A DNA stretch of 64,000 nt. It comes from a virus. The translations under genes and the position numbers were made by a program. Every line of letters starts with the position of its first letter. The stretch's first letter is position 1. The notes under the pieces are model-generated. The model had not been told where the DNA came from. It was given only the letters and a program-made list of their open reading frames with translations, and did not search any database. The stretch lies in the IMG/VR virus record IMGVR_UViG_3300030419_007903, positions 1,194 to 65,193 of that record; one strand, written 5' to 3'. Of the stretch, positions 57,270 to 64,000 are shown one piece after another.

Positions 57270-57984
57270 TTAAGCGTTTTCTTAGTTCTGATGAGGACCA
57301 ATCGTGGTTGCGCTCATGATAAATAACACCGCTAGAAAACTCTTGCCCAGTGGCTTTTTTACCTCTGTAGTCAGAACCTAGAATTCTAATGTCAGGATTA
57401 AGCCTCTTTAAGATATTAAATAACTGTTTCTCTGTCTCATAAATAATAATTTCATTGACATAGGAAGTAGCCTCTAGTTGAATTTTTCTTTCCTCTAAAG
57501 ATTGGACTGGGGAATTTTTACGTTGACGTAAGGTTCTTTTAGTAGGGGCTTCAGCGGAAGGGTCTATCTGAAGACCTGCATAAAGATAATCGCATACAGT
57601 CTTAGCTTCTTTTAAAAAAAGACAATGTCCTGCATGAAGCAAATCGAAGGCTCCGGCTACAAAGCCGGTAACGGTAACACTATTTTCTTTTCTCCAGTCA
57701 TAGGCGTTCTGGGCCTTATCGTCTACTAGTAAGTCATAATGAGGCTTGCCTTTGTCGATTAGTTCGTCATACTTAACTTCCCATTTCTTAAGTTGAGAAA
57801 CTGTTGTTTTATGCCAATTGATGCCGGAACCAGATCCACGAGCCGTAAAAATTTTTATAGAATGGCCTGCGTCAAACAGGCCGTTAACGTATTTGATAAC
57901 ACTTGTATAGGGAACTGCTTCTTCATATTTCTTTGAAGAAGGGCTGGCGCATAGAGTGTTGTCTAAGTCGAAGCAATAAGTCAT
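57259..57984 (-). CDS. HAD phosphatase fused to cytidylyltransferase
   Basis: Residues about 1-105 are a HAD phosphatase-like domain (YCFDLDNTLCASPS, IKIFTARGSGSG, LLVDDKAQNAYDW); residues about 107-241 are a cytidylyltransferase-type domain (GFVAGAFDLLHAGHCLFLKE with HxGH, LEERKIQLEATSYV, ILGSDYRGKKATG). In HldE-type and glycerol-3-phosphate cytidylyltransferase enzymes the second domain activates a sugar- or polyol-phosphate. The fused HAD may dephosphorylate the intermediate. ATGA overlap with the next GT4 gene. Confidence 0.82.
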   Translation of the reverse strand: MTYCFDLDNTLCASPSSKKYEEAVPYTSVIKYVNGLFDAGHSIKIFTARGSGSGINWHKTTVSQLKKWEVKYDELIDKGKPHYDLLVDDKAQNAYDWRKENSVTVTGFVAGAFDLLHAGHCLFLKEAKTVCDYLYAGLQIDPSAEAPTKRTLRQRKNSPVQSLEERKIQLEATSYVNEIIIYETEKQLFNILKRLNPDIRILGSDYRGKKATGQEFSSGVIYHERNHDWSSSELRKRLSGN

Positions 57985-59078
57985 TTTTCTTTATATATGT
58001 CTGCGTAACGCTCGACACATTTTTCTAGCTTGTATACTTCTTCCCATTTTGTCAAGCTTTGAGTTGACAAAAAGTTATAATATTCTTTGTTTTGTTTTAG
58101 TTCTTTAAGCGCCTCTGCGTAAATTTCTATAGAATTGCATATTATTCCACACCCTGCTAGCTGCTCTAGGTGGCCATTGTTCAGCGCGGGATGGGACACG
58201 CAAGGCTTCCCATGGTAAAGAGCTTCAATTATAGCTGCAGAGCATACTTCCCCGTCTAAACGTCCATGAGCGAAAACGTCCAAGCCTTCCACGAAATCAT
58301 TGATATCCTCCACGTTAGCATTAAAATCTAAAAAATAACAGTTCTTTAGGTTTAGCTCTTTGGCTTGCTCTTTGTACTTGTTAGCCCCTCCTAGCATAAC
58401 AAAGCAAGTCTCGTCATTCTCTATTTTAGAATATGCCTCTAATGGAACCCTAGAGAAAATATCCTCCCGATTGCCTTGATGCATTCCGTAAATAAAAACA
58501 TCTTCACTTACTCCAATTACAGAGCGCAGGCTTGACGGTTTCCTAGGTGGAACTTCTACTAAAGTAGGGATAACTTCTACTTTTTTTGCATTTCCTCCAT
58601 TTTTGATCCAATTGTCAGCTTGAGAGCGTGAAATCAAAACTGTTTTTAAAATATTATCTCTCAACTCAACACCTTCGTTGCCTTGAGAGTGAATACTATC
58701 AATAAAAAAACTGTTATTCATTTGATTATAAGGGAACTCTTCGTAGCCCCCTCTGCCTGTTTGGACTAAATCGTATTTAGAAGAATCAAATATGTCAAAA
58801 AAGTCAGTGTCAACCCATCGCGAATGCTGTCCGGGTCGATCATCTCGGGCGGAGCACTCTACTTTAATTAAATTAATGTCATTTTTTTTACAATATTCAA
58901 CCCTCTCGATGCTAGTTGCTGGATGTACAAAAGAATTTCCTATTAGTGGAGTGTCGTCAGTATAGTAAAAATCAATATTAAAAATATCTTTGGGGAGATG
59001 AGCTGCTAAAGTTTGTAAATATTTTTCTACTCCTCCCGCAGCCATTCCTGCGTATTTTATAAAAGCTAATCTTATCAT
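57981..59078 (-). CDS. GT4-like glycosyltransferase
   Basis: The 365-residue protein has a GT-B look: IRLAFIKYAGMAAGGVEKYLQTLAA, VSEDVFIYGMHQGNREDIFSRV and DVFAHGRLDGEVCSAAIIEAL, where the E-x7-E-like donor site (EVCSAAIIEAL) is present. Donor unknown. ATGA overlaps at both ends. Confidence 0.85.
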   Translation of the reverse strand: MIRLAFIKYAGMAAGGVEKYLQTLAAHLPKDIFNIDFYYTDDTPLIGNSFVHPATSIERVEYCKKNDINLIKVECSARDDRPGQHSRWVDTDFFDIFDSSKYDLVQTGRGGYEEFPYNQMNNSFFIDSIHSQGNEGVELRDNILKTVLISRSQADNWIKNGGNAKKVEVIPTLVEVPPRKPSSLRSVIGVSEDVFIYGMHQGNREDIFSRVPLEAYSKIENDETCFVMLGGANKYKEQAKELNLKNCYFLDFNANVEDINDFVEGLDVFAHGRLDGEVCSAAIIEALYHGKPCVSHPALNNGHLEQLAGCGIICNSIEIYAEALKELKQNKEYYNFLSTQSLTKWEEVYKLEKCVERYADIYKEK

Positions 59079-59779
59079 CTTTGACCTAAATCTAACGTCG
59101 ATTTAAACATGCCGTTCTTGGAGCCTTGCTCGATTAAAGAAGGGTGCCACCAATACACTCGGGCATTAGCGGCATAAAGTTGATAAGCAAGCTCCCAGTC
59201 GCTAATTAAGTGAAAGGGCTTTGCCCCATTGTAGATAGTTCGTGCTATGTCTTTTTTAATTAAATATCCTTCGGCACAATTAGTAGCAGGGTGACCCATC
59301 AGGAAGCAGCGAGGGTTATTCTCCACATGCTGAAGTCCTTTTAATTTAATCTCTTGAAACCATTCTCCGCATCCTGTTCCAATAAAAATGGCATCCCAAT
59401 CTGCCGGTGTACTTTCTAATTCTTGTTCAAGTCTTGCAGAGAAATTGTCTACAAGTACAATGTCATCCTCCAAAATTAGAGAATAATCAGCGGAAGACTC
59501 GGATGCTCGTCGTATTGCCTCAAAATGTTTAATAGTGCAGGAAATTTCAGGCATGTTTAGTTCTCGATATTTAAACTCTTCAGTATCCCAAAGAGGGGCT
59601 ATCTTAGATTCATATTTTGTAACATCCTTCTCGTAAAAAGAATCAATAATTTGGGGATCAAGGACTTCCTGATCATATTCTGAGATCACCTCTGCTTTTA
59701 TCCCGAACTTAGAGAACTGAAAATCAACAAATTCTTTTCTGTCTTTAAGCTTTGTATAGTGGACTAGATAAGTGTTCAT
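59075..59779 (-). CDS. GT25-like glycosyltransferase
   Basis: The 234-residue protein resembles family GT25 (LPS beta-1,4-galactosyltransferase-like): NTYLVHYTKLKDRKEFVDFQ, SCTIKHFEAIRRASESSADY, SLILEDDIVLVDNFSARL (EDD acidic site) and a C-terminal AYQLYAANARVYWWHPSLIEQ. It likely transfers galactose or a similar sugar. ATGA overlap with the epimerase gene. Confidence 0.83.
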   Translation of the reverse strand: MNTYLVHYTKLKDRKEFVDFQFSKFGIKAEVISEYDQEVLDPQIIDSFYEKDVTKYESKIAPLWDTEEFKYRELNMPEISCTIKHFEAIRRASESSADYSLILEDDIVLVDNFSARLEQELESTPADWDAIFIGTGCGEWFQEIKLKGLQHVENNPRCFLMGHPATNCAEGYLIKKDIARTIYNGAKPFHLISDWELAYQLYAANARVYWWHPSLIEQGSKNGMFKSTLDLGQR

Positions 59780-60894
59780 TTGCGGACCATTTCCTCTATG
59801 ATATTATTTAAAGAGCGTTCTATTTTCCATTCAGGATAATGGCTTTTAAATTTACTAAGATCTGAAATATACCACACATGATCTCCGATCCGGTTTTCTT
59901 TTTGAAGTGTGTAATTATCGTATTTTAATCCTGCAATTTCATTAACCTTAGCTATGGCCTCTATAACTGAAATGGAGTTATACCTTCCTCCTCCGGCATT
60001 GTAAACTTCTCCTTTTCGAGGTTTTTGATGGTAGTGCCAGAACATTTTAACTAAATCCGTGGCGTCAATATTATCTCGCACTTGCTTACCTTTGTATCCA
60101 AAAATTTTATAAGGCTTGTTTTTAGTTACGCACTTTATTAGATAGGATAGAAAACCATGGAGCTCTACTCCCGAATGATTAAACCCAGTTAAACAACCTC
60201 CACGAAAAATGCCAATATTCATTCCAAAATATCGACCATATTCTTGACACATAATATCTGCTGCGACTTTAGACGCTCCAAAAATAGAATGCTTATTTTG
60301 GTCTATAGGCATAGATTCGTCAATCTGCGCGGAAGGAAAAACAATACTTGTTGTTTTGGCTATAGATGCCATTTCCGGACTGATAAAAAATCCTTCATAA
60401 CGGGTTTCCTGTTCTTTTATTATTAAATGATTATACCCTCCATCACTTTTTCCTGTTTCAAAAGAAAAATTTGGGCGATCGCCATAGACTTTATTGGTTG
60501 AAGTGAATATAAAAGTGGCTTCTTTGCTGTGAAGGCGTGTTAGTTCTAGTAAATTAATAGTTCCAACAGCGTTAATATCAAAATCAGTAAGGGGCTCCTT
60601 GCAGGCCCAATCGTGGGACGGTTGAGCGGCGGTATGTATAATTATATCAAACTTATTTTGTTTAAATATATCTTCTAACTTGTCGCGATCTCTAATATCA
60701 ACGCTATGGTGGGTGTAAGAAGCTCCCAATTCCAAACATAAAGAATTTAAATTATCTTTATTGGAGCCAGCATCTCCGAAGAAGTAAGACCGCATATCAT
60801 TATCTATTCCGACTATGTCGTACCCTTGCTTGTAAAAAAAGTGAGCTGCGTGGCTCCCTACTAATCCTGCTGATCCTGTGATTAATGCTTTCAA
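59776..60894 (-). CDS. CDP-tyvelose/paratose 2-epimerase-like SDR
   Basis: The 372-residue protein has LITGSAGLVGSHAAHF, VGIDNDMRSYFFGDAGSN, HTAAQPSHDWACKEPLTDF and FTSTNKVYGDRPN, a string of motifs typical of CDP-paratose 2-epimerase (RfbE) proteins. It would make CDP-tyvelose or another 2-epimer. No CDP-glucose pathway (RfbF, RfbG, RfbH) is seen in the window, so the donor could come from the next genes or the host. The start is TTG at 60894, overlapping the upstream stop as TTGA. Confidence 0.87.
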   Translation of the reverse strand: MKALITGSAGLVGSHAAHFFYKQGYDIVGIDNDMRSYFFGDAGSNKDNLNSLCLELGASYTHHSVDIRDRDKLEDIFKQNKFDIIIHTAAQPSHDWACKEPLTDFDINAVGTINLLELTRLHSKEATFIFTSTNKVYGDRPNFSFETGKSDGGYNHLIIKEQETRYEGFFISPEMASIAKTTSIVFPSAQIDESMPIDQNKHSIFGASKVAADIMCQEYGRYFGMNIGIFRGGCLTGFNHSGVELHGFLSYLIKCVTKNKPYKIFGYKGKQVRDNIDATDLVKMFWHYHQKPRKGEVYNAGGGRYNSISVIEAIAKVNEIAGLKYDNYTLQKENRIGDHVWYISDLSKFKSHYPEWKIERSLNNIIEEMVRK

Positions 60895-61829
60895 ATACTT
60901 GGAATAATTGTTTTTATAAAAAAGTCAAGCACCGCTTGGGGCTTAAATTCTTCTTTAATTTTATTTTCTTTAAATAAAGGTTCTTTTGCGTACTTTTCGT
61001 AAAGCTCTTTGTTATTATCAACTTCTTTTACATAACTAACCAACTCATAGATATTTTTAAAATTATTTAAATTAATAAAGCTCTTAGGGTTAAAGTCATT
61101 ACTAACTCTTTCGTCTGCGTTGTATATAGGCACCGTTCCTGATGTCTTAGCGTGAAAGCATTTCTCGGTATAATAACCGGGATGTATATTATTCTCAAAG
61201 CAAATAGAAAATTTATAATCTTTCAAAATCTCATATTTTTTACTTTCTCCATAAAACCAATTTCCAAAAGGAGTGCCGTATCCATCTACTGGCTTGTAGC
61301 GATTCGCAAATTCGTTATAAACTTCGGTCCTCTGTGGTACAGGATTATTAAAAATAAAAGCACAAAATTTTGTTTTAGGGTTTTTCGTATATGGATTATC
61401 ATTAATGCAATCAGGTGGGAGTAGATACTCTGGATTGCCATACCCCTTTTTATTAAACCAGTCTATTTGCAGCGCCCATAATGGCAATCTAAATTGACGC
61501 GGGTCATCGGAAAAGTCAAAAGTAAAGGCGTAATCACATTGGCCAATACTGTAATTTGCAGCATGATTAGATATCTCTAATGATTTTGGGCTATCAAAAT
61601 TAGCACTAACGCTCTCGCCTGTGTAAAATATTTTTTTGCAACGGTGGCTAGCGTATAAATTTCTTTCTCGTTGCCGGGCGTAATCTACAGAAAAGAACAA
61701 AAGGTCTGGATCCGACTCGTCTATCTCAACATCAAAAGAAGTAGATAAAAGGTGATAAAAATAATTATTATCTTTTTGGAAGTCGGGCCAAAAGTCACAA
61801 AAATTTATTTTTAAAATAGGGTTGCTCAT
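60891..61829 (-). CDS. GT10 alpha-1,3/4-fucosyltransferase-like protein
   Basis: The 312-residue protein fits family GT10: KIFYTGESVSANFD, a central beta region, KFCAFIFNNPVPQRTEVYNE, YKFSICFENNIHPGYYTEKC and TSGTVPIYNAD in order, as in bacterial and viral alpha-1,3-fucosyltransferases. It uses GDP-fucose, which this genome can mostly make. The acceptor is unknown. ATGA overlap with the gene upstream. Confidence 0.9.
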   Translation of the reverse strand: MSNPILKINFCDFWPDFQKDNNYFYHLLSTSFDVEIDESDPDLLFFSVDYARQRERNLYASHRCKKIFYTGESVSANFDSPKSLEISNHAANYSIGQCDYAFTFDFSDDPRQFRLPLWALQIDWFNKKGYGNPEYLLPPDCINDNPYTKNPKTKFCAFIFNNPVPQRTEVYNEFANRYKPVDGYGTPFGNWFYGESKKYEILKDYKFSICFENNIHPGYYTEKCFHAKTSGTVPIYNADERVSNDFNPKSFINLNNFKNIYELVSYVKEVDNNKELYEKYAKEPLFKENKIKEEFKPQAVLDFFIKTIIPSI

Positions 61830-62560
61830 TTATAAACACTTGAAGGGTTCCATTCAGTTCCGTCATCTTTGTTTATGTCATTGGCCTCAAAGGGCTTGCC
61901 AATGAAATCTATCGGGTTATTGTCGTGTTGCCCTTTCCAGAATTTAACTTCAGGCCACCGAGAGGTTCCAAGCCTTTCTACTGGGAAAGGGTGTTGGTTT
62001 TTACACCTCTCTGGAAAAAATTCATCATGTTCAAAGCAATTGTCTTTGATAATAGGATAAATAGTGTTCTCTAAAAAACGTTGGTCTACCTGCCAAAAGT
62101 CACCTTTTTTGCACGCATCTATTAGGTCTTTTATGTGCGATAGAATACCATTCCTACATCCCCACATTCCTCCCATTATAGCACATTGATGGCCTCCGTG
62201 GTCTCTCATCATATGAAAATCCTTATCGGACTGAAGCCACTCATCTACTGCTGCTTTTTCTCGGTAACTTAAGCGACAGTCTGTGTCACGGGAAAGCATA
62301 ACAGATACGGTAGGATCGCCTGCTGCGTAGAAGCGCCAAAACATCCCCTCCCAGTTGCCTTCCTCTTCCATTCTGATAACTTCTGTATTGTCAAGTTGCT
62401 CTAAGACAGAAGTTATTTCCGGGGGCGTAGATCTGCCTACATAAAAACGGCAAATCCACCCTTCATATATTTGCTTTGCTAGAAAAGCATTTTTTAATGC
62501 TCCAATAGTATATTTAGGGTTGTCTCCCCATAGGCAAAAGCTAATAATTTTTTTTCCCAT
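61826..62560 (-). CDS. putative glycosyltransferase (244 aa)
   Basis: The 244-residue protein has KIISFCLWGDNPKYTIGALK, WEGMFWRFYAAGDPTVSVML and SRDTDCRLSYREKAAVDEWL, the last a DxD-like acidic pair, plus MRDHGGHQCAIMGGMWGCR. This set occurs in uncharacterised phage and giant-virus proteins annotated as glycosyltransferases. No family can be named. Coupled to GT10 and separated from FkbM by two bases. Confidence 0.65.
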   Translation of the reverse strand: MGKKIISFCLWGDNPKYTIGALKNAFLAKQIYEGWICRFYVGRSTPPEITSVLEQLDNTEVIRMEEEGNWEGMFWRFYAAGDPTVSVMLSRDTDCRLSYREKAAVDEWLQSDKDFHMMRDHGGHQCAIMGGMWGCRNGILSHIKDLIDACKKGDFWQVDQRFLENTIYPIIKDNCFEHDEFFPERCKNQHPFPVERLGTSRWPEVKFWKGQHDNNPIDFIGKPFEANDINKDDGTEWNPSSVYK

Positions 62561-62562
62561 TA

Positions 62563-63246
62563 TTAAGTGAACGCTGCTTCATCGTGCCATGCGTTGTAGT
62601 TTGTGTTAGGCCAATTTAATCTATCATCGTCTATGTTCATTAGCTTGCGTACTTCTAAATGTTTTACATTGGAGCAGACTAAAGGCTTCCATTTCTCTTC
62701 ACTAACGTAATCGGGGTGAATATACCAATCTTCTTGGGGTCCGGAATTATTGCCAACATCAGCGCATACTAACTGATATCCATTATCTCCAAATATTCGC
62801 CTGCATTCACTTCGGTAAAGCTCTGCGTCAGAACCGGGCTCGTCTACTTTATAATAATCGTGTTCTACTGTGATGACTTTAAAAGTAAATAAATTATGAT
62901 CAATGTCATTAACTACTTTTAAGGTAGCCTCGTCAATATCTAAATCTATATAATCTATAACCGAAGGGCAATTATTTTGCTGAAGCAAGGTTGTGAAGTT
63001 ATTGCCCATTAGGTTAACTAATGCATATTTATTTTCAGAAGATCTTAATTGTTGAGCGAGCTCAATCCAACGGGGCTGCAGGTCTATTAATAAGCCTCTC
63101 CAGCCTCTTTCTTCTAGCATATAGGTATTGTTTATAAATTTAGGCTCGTAACACCCGACGTCCACAAAGAACCCAGTATCAGAATCTAATATATGATTGA
63201 CGAAGAGGTCTTGAGACATTTGAGAATAATGTTTTATGTCTTTCAT
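62563..63246 (-). CDS. FkbM-like SAM-dependent methyltransferase
   Basis: The 227-residue protein contains FFVDVGCYEPKFINNTYMLE (motif I D-V-G-x-x), LIDLQPRWIELAQQL and YIDLDIDEATLKVV, the pattern of FkbM methyltransferases that O-methylate sugars. Such enzymes often cap surface glycans. ATGA overlap with the DegT gene. Confidence 0.85.
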   Translation of the reverse strand: MKDIKHYSQMSQDLFVNHILDSDTGFFVDVGCYEPKFINNTYMLEERGWRGLLIDLQPRWIELAQQLRSSENKYALVNLMGNNFTTLLQQNNCPSVIDYIDLDIDEATLKVVNDIDHNLFTFKVITVEHDYYKVDEPGSDAELYRSECRRIFGDNGYQLVCADVGNNSGPQEDWYIHPDYVSEEKWKPLVCSNVKHLEVRKLMNIDDDRLNWPNTNYNAWHDEAAFT

Positions 63247-63914
63247 TGTAAATTGTTAAAAATTTCGTATTCGGTTAAGTCTTTATATGTATGAGAGCCT
63301 CCTGAGTGGCCTAATGTTTCACCTTTGATTACTTTTTCAAAGAGCCAAATACCTCTGGCGGCTTGCTCTGGAGGCATATACATATTCCATCCCATCATTG
63401 TAGGGGCTGGCATTTCTGCGTGAGGCACTCGTCTATCTCGCCCTTCGTATTCCGCAAGCTTAAACCACTCCACTGCTTTTTTGTCGTTAGTCAATATCAT
63501 TCCTCCTTTTGCTATAGCTAAAATCTTACGGTAATGAAAAGAAAGACACTGGTATGAATCATCGACATACATTCCTTCATGAAAACAAGTGGCGCTATCA
63601 ATAACTGGGTAAGGGTCTAAGGGGTACATTCCTAACCAATCTTTGTTTACAAATTCAACTCCACAACCCGCATGAACAATCGCTTGGGGAACCGAAATAT
63701 AAGTATTTTTAGGAATGCGTATTTTTCCGGTCGCGTTAAGATATTTTAAACATAAAAATAAAGCATTAGTGCAACTATCTGTGGCTACTGCGTATTTGCT
63801 CCCGGCAAAGCGGGCCACTTTGTCTTCGAAAGCGGACACTACATCCCACGGATCATTGATCTCGTACCCTTGGTTTTTTAATAAAACTATTGCTTTTTCT
63901 AAAGGTTCGTACAT
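63243..63914 (-). CDS. DegT/DnrJ-type sugar aminotransferase (short)
   Basis: The 223-residue PLP protein has KYAVATDSCTNALFLCLKYL, RIPKNTYISVPQAIVHAGC, YPVIDSATCFHEGMY and SFHYRKILAIAKGGMILTND, where Lys in the last segment is the probable Schiff-base residue. It matches the DegT family that aminates keto-sugars, but is far shorter than the typical 370 residues, lacking most of the C-terminal domain; short viral forms of this kind exist. It probably prepares an amino-sugar for the operon. Confidence 0.78.
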   Translation of the reverse strand: MYEPLEKAIVLLKNQGYEINDPWDVVSAFEDKVARFAGSKYAVATDSCTNALFLCLKYLNATGKIRIPKNTYISVPQAIVHAGCGVEFVNKDWLGMYPLDPYPVIDSATCFHEGMYVDDSYQCLSFHYRKILAIAKGGMILTNDKKAVEWFKLAEYEGRDRRVPHAEMPAPTMMGWNMYMPPEQAARGIWLFEKVIKGETLGHSGGSHTYKDLTEYEIFNNLQ

Positions 63915-63915
63915 T

Positions 63916-64000
63916 TTACTTTTTATAACAGCTTTTATGACTCTTGTGCTCTACAAGAGCGGAATCTGTTTTTGAATTAATTCGCAATTTAACCGCGAAT
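63916..64000 (-). CDS. possible C-terminal end of upstream gene
   Basis: Reading into the window from the right edge, 27 codons (FAVKLRINSKTDSALVEHKS and HKSCYKK) stay open to a TAA at 63916-63918, which lies one base before the DegT gene's ATG. The spacing fits the operon, but the piece is too short to prove coding or to assign a function. Confidence 0.35.
   Translation of the reverse strand, partial: FAVKLRINSKTDSALVEHKSHKSCYKK

Noticed and set aside
1-64000. CRISPR arrays, insertion sequences, integrase or attachment sites
   Set aside because: No regularly spaced short repeats, transposase, integrase or direct repeats around the tRNAs were seen. The only near-repeat beyond promoter-like elements is the leader pair at 32121 and 51923.

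Overview
The window is a dense, almost entirely minus-strand stretch of an A+T-rich genome. It reads as part of a large (probably jumbo-class) double-stranded DNA phage or prophage rather than a bacterial chromosome. The evidence is a virus-style replisome (DnaB-type helicase, TOPRIM primase, RecA/UvsX recombinase, DNA polymerase III alpha with a separate proofreading exonuclease), class I ribonucleotide reductase, two tRNA genes, a two-component spanin, a holin-like protein, many very short genes, and gene-to-gene overlaps of the ATGA/TAATG kind through most of the sequence. No capsid, portal, terminase or tail gene is recognised, so this is the replication/metabolism/glycan side of the genome. 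The spanin pair implies a Gram-negative-type host. A pseudopilin with the H-X9-DG motif, typical of Planctomycetes/Verrucomicrobia/Lentisphaerae proteins, suggests (inference) a host in that superphylum.

Layout in coordinate order; transcription runs the other way. 1-1017: small unknown genes. 1032-9571: pseudopilin, phosphomannomutase, four 2-oxoglutarate oxygenases, spanins, a fucosyltransferase, pyrophosphatase and a glycosyltransferase. 9595-14692: a dTDP-sugar cassette (RmlA, RmlB, RmlD-like), dCMP deaminase, GNAT and small proteins. 14697-20302: more glycosyltransferases and a possible Rad52-like annealing protein. 20378-25047: tubulin/FtsZ-like GTPase, ssDNA-binding-like protein, several unknown or possibly structural proteins, holin-like protein. 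25071-41550: replication and recombination block with ClpA/C-type unfoldase, split DNA polymerase III, exonuclease, SET protein, tRNA-Leu and tRNA-Arg, sulfotransferase, nucleases, primase, helicase and RecA. 41599-50550: glycosyltransferases, UDP-galactopyranose mutase, a fifth oxygenase, NrdB/NrdA, GDP-mannose dehydratase and GDP-fucose synthase. 50554-51969: an HNH endonuclease unit. 51968-64000: a long operon for an elaborate glycan (aminotransferases, radical SAM, nucleotidyltransferases, kinases, epimerases, four glycosyltransferases or likely ones, GT10 fucosyltransferase, FkbM methyltransferase), which runs off the window.

How the parts fit: at least three activated-sugar routes are visible in part. 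These are GDP-fucose (PMM, Gmd, Fcl, plus GT11 and GT10 fucosyltransferases), a dTDP-deoxyhexose, and UDP-galactofuranose, with a heptose-kinase-like and CDP-tyvelose-epimerase-like set in addition. The products are probably attached to virion proteins or displayed on the infected cell (inference).

The most striking observations are: DNA polymerase III alpha split into a degenerate PHP protein and a polymerase protein 3.4 kb apart; a conserved 45-base leader shared by an HNH endonuclease gene and a zinc-knuckle microgene lying between the two polymerase halves; a ribonucleotide reductase beta subunit with Val where the radical Tyr should be; a recurring GTGTAAA-TATAT element upstream of gene clusters; and a glycosyltransferase fold split across an ATGA junction.
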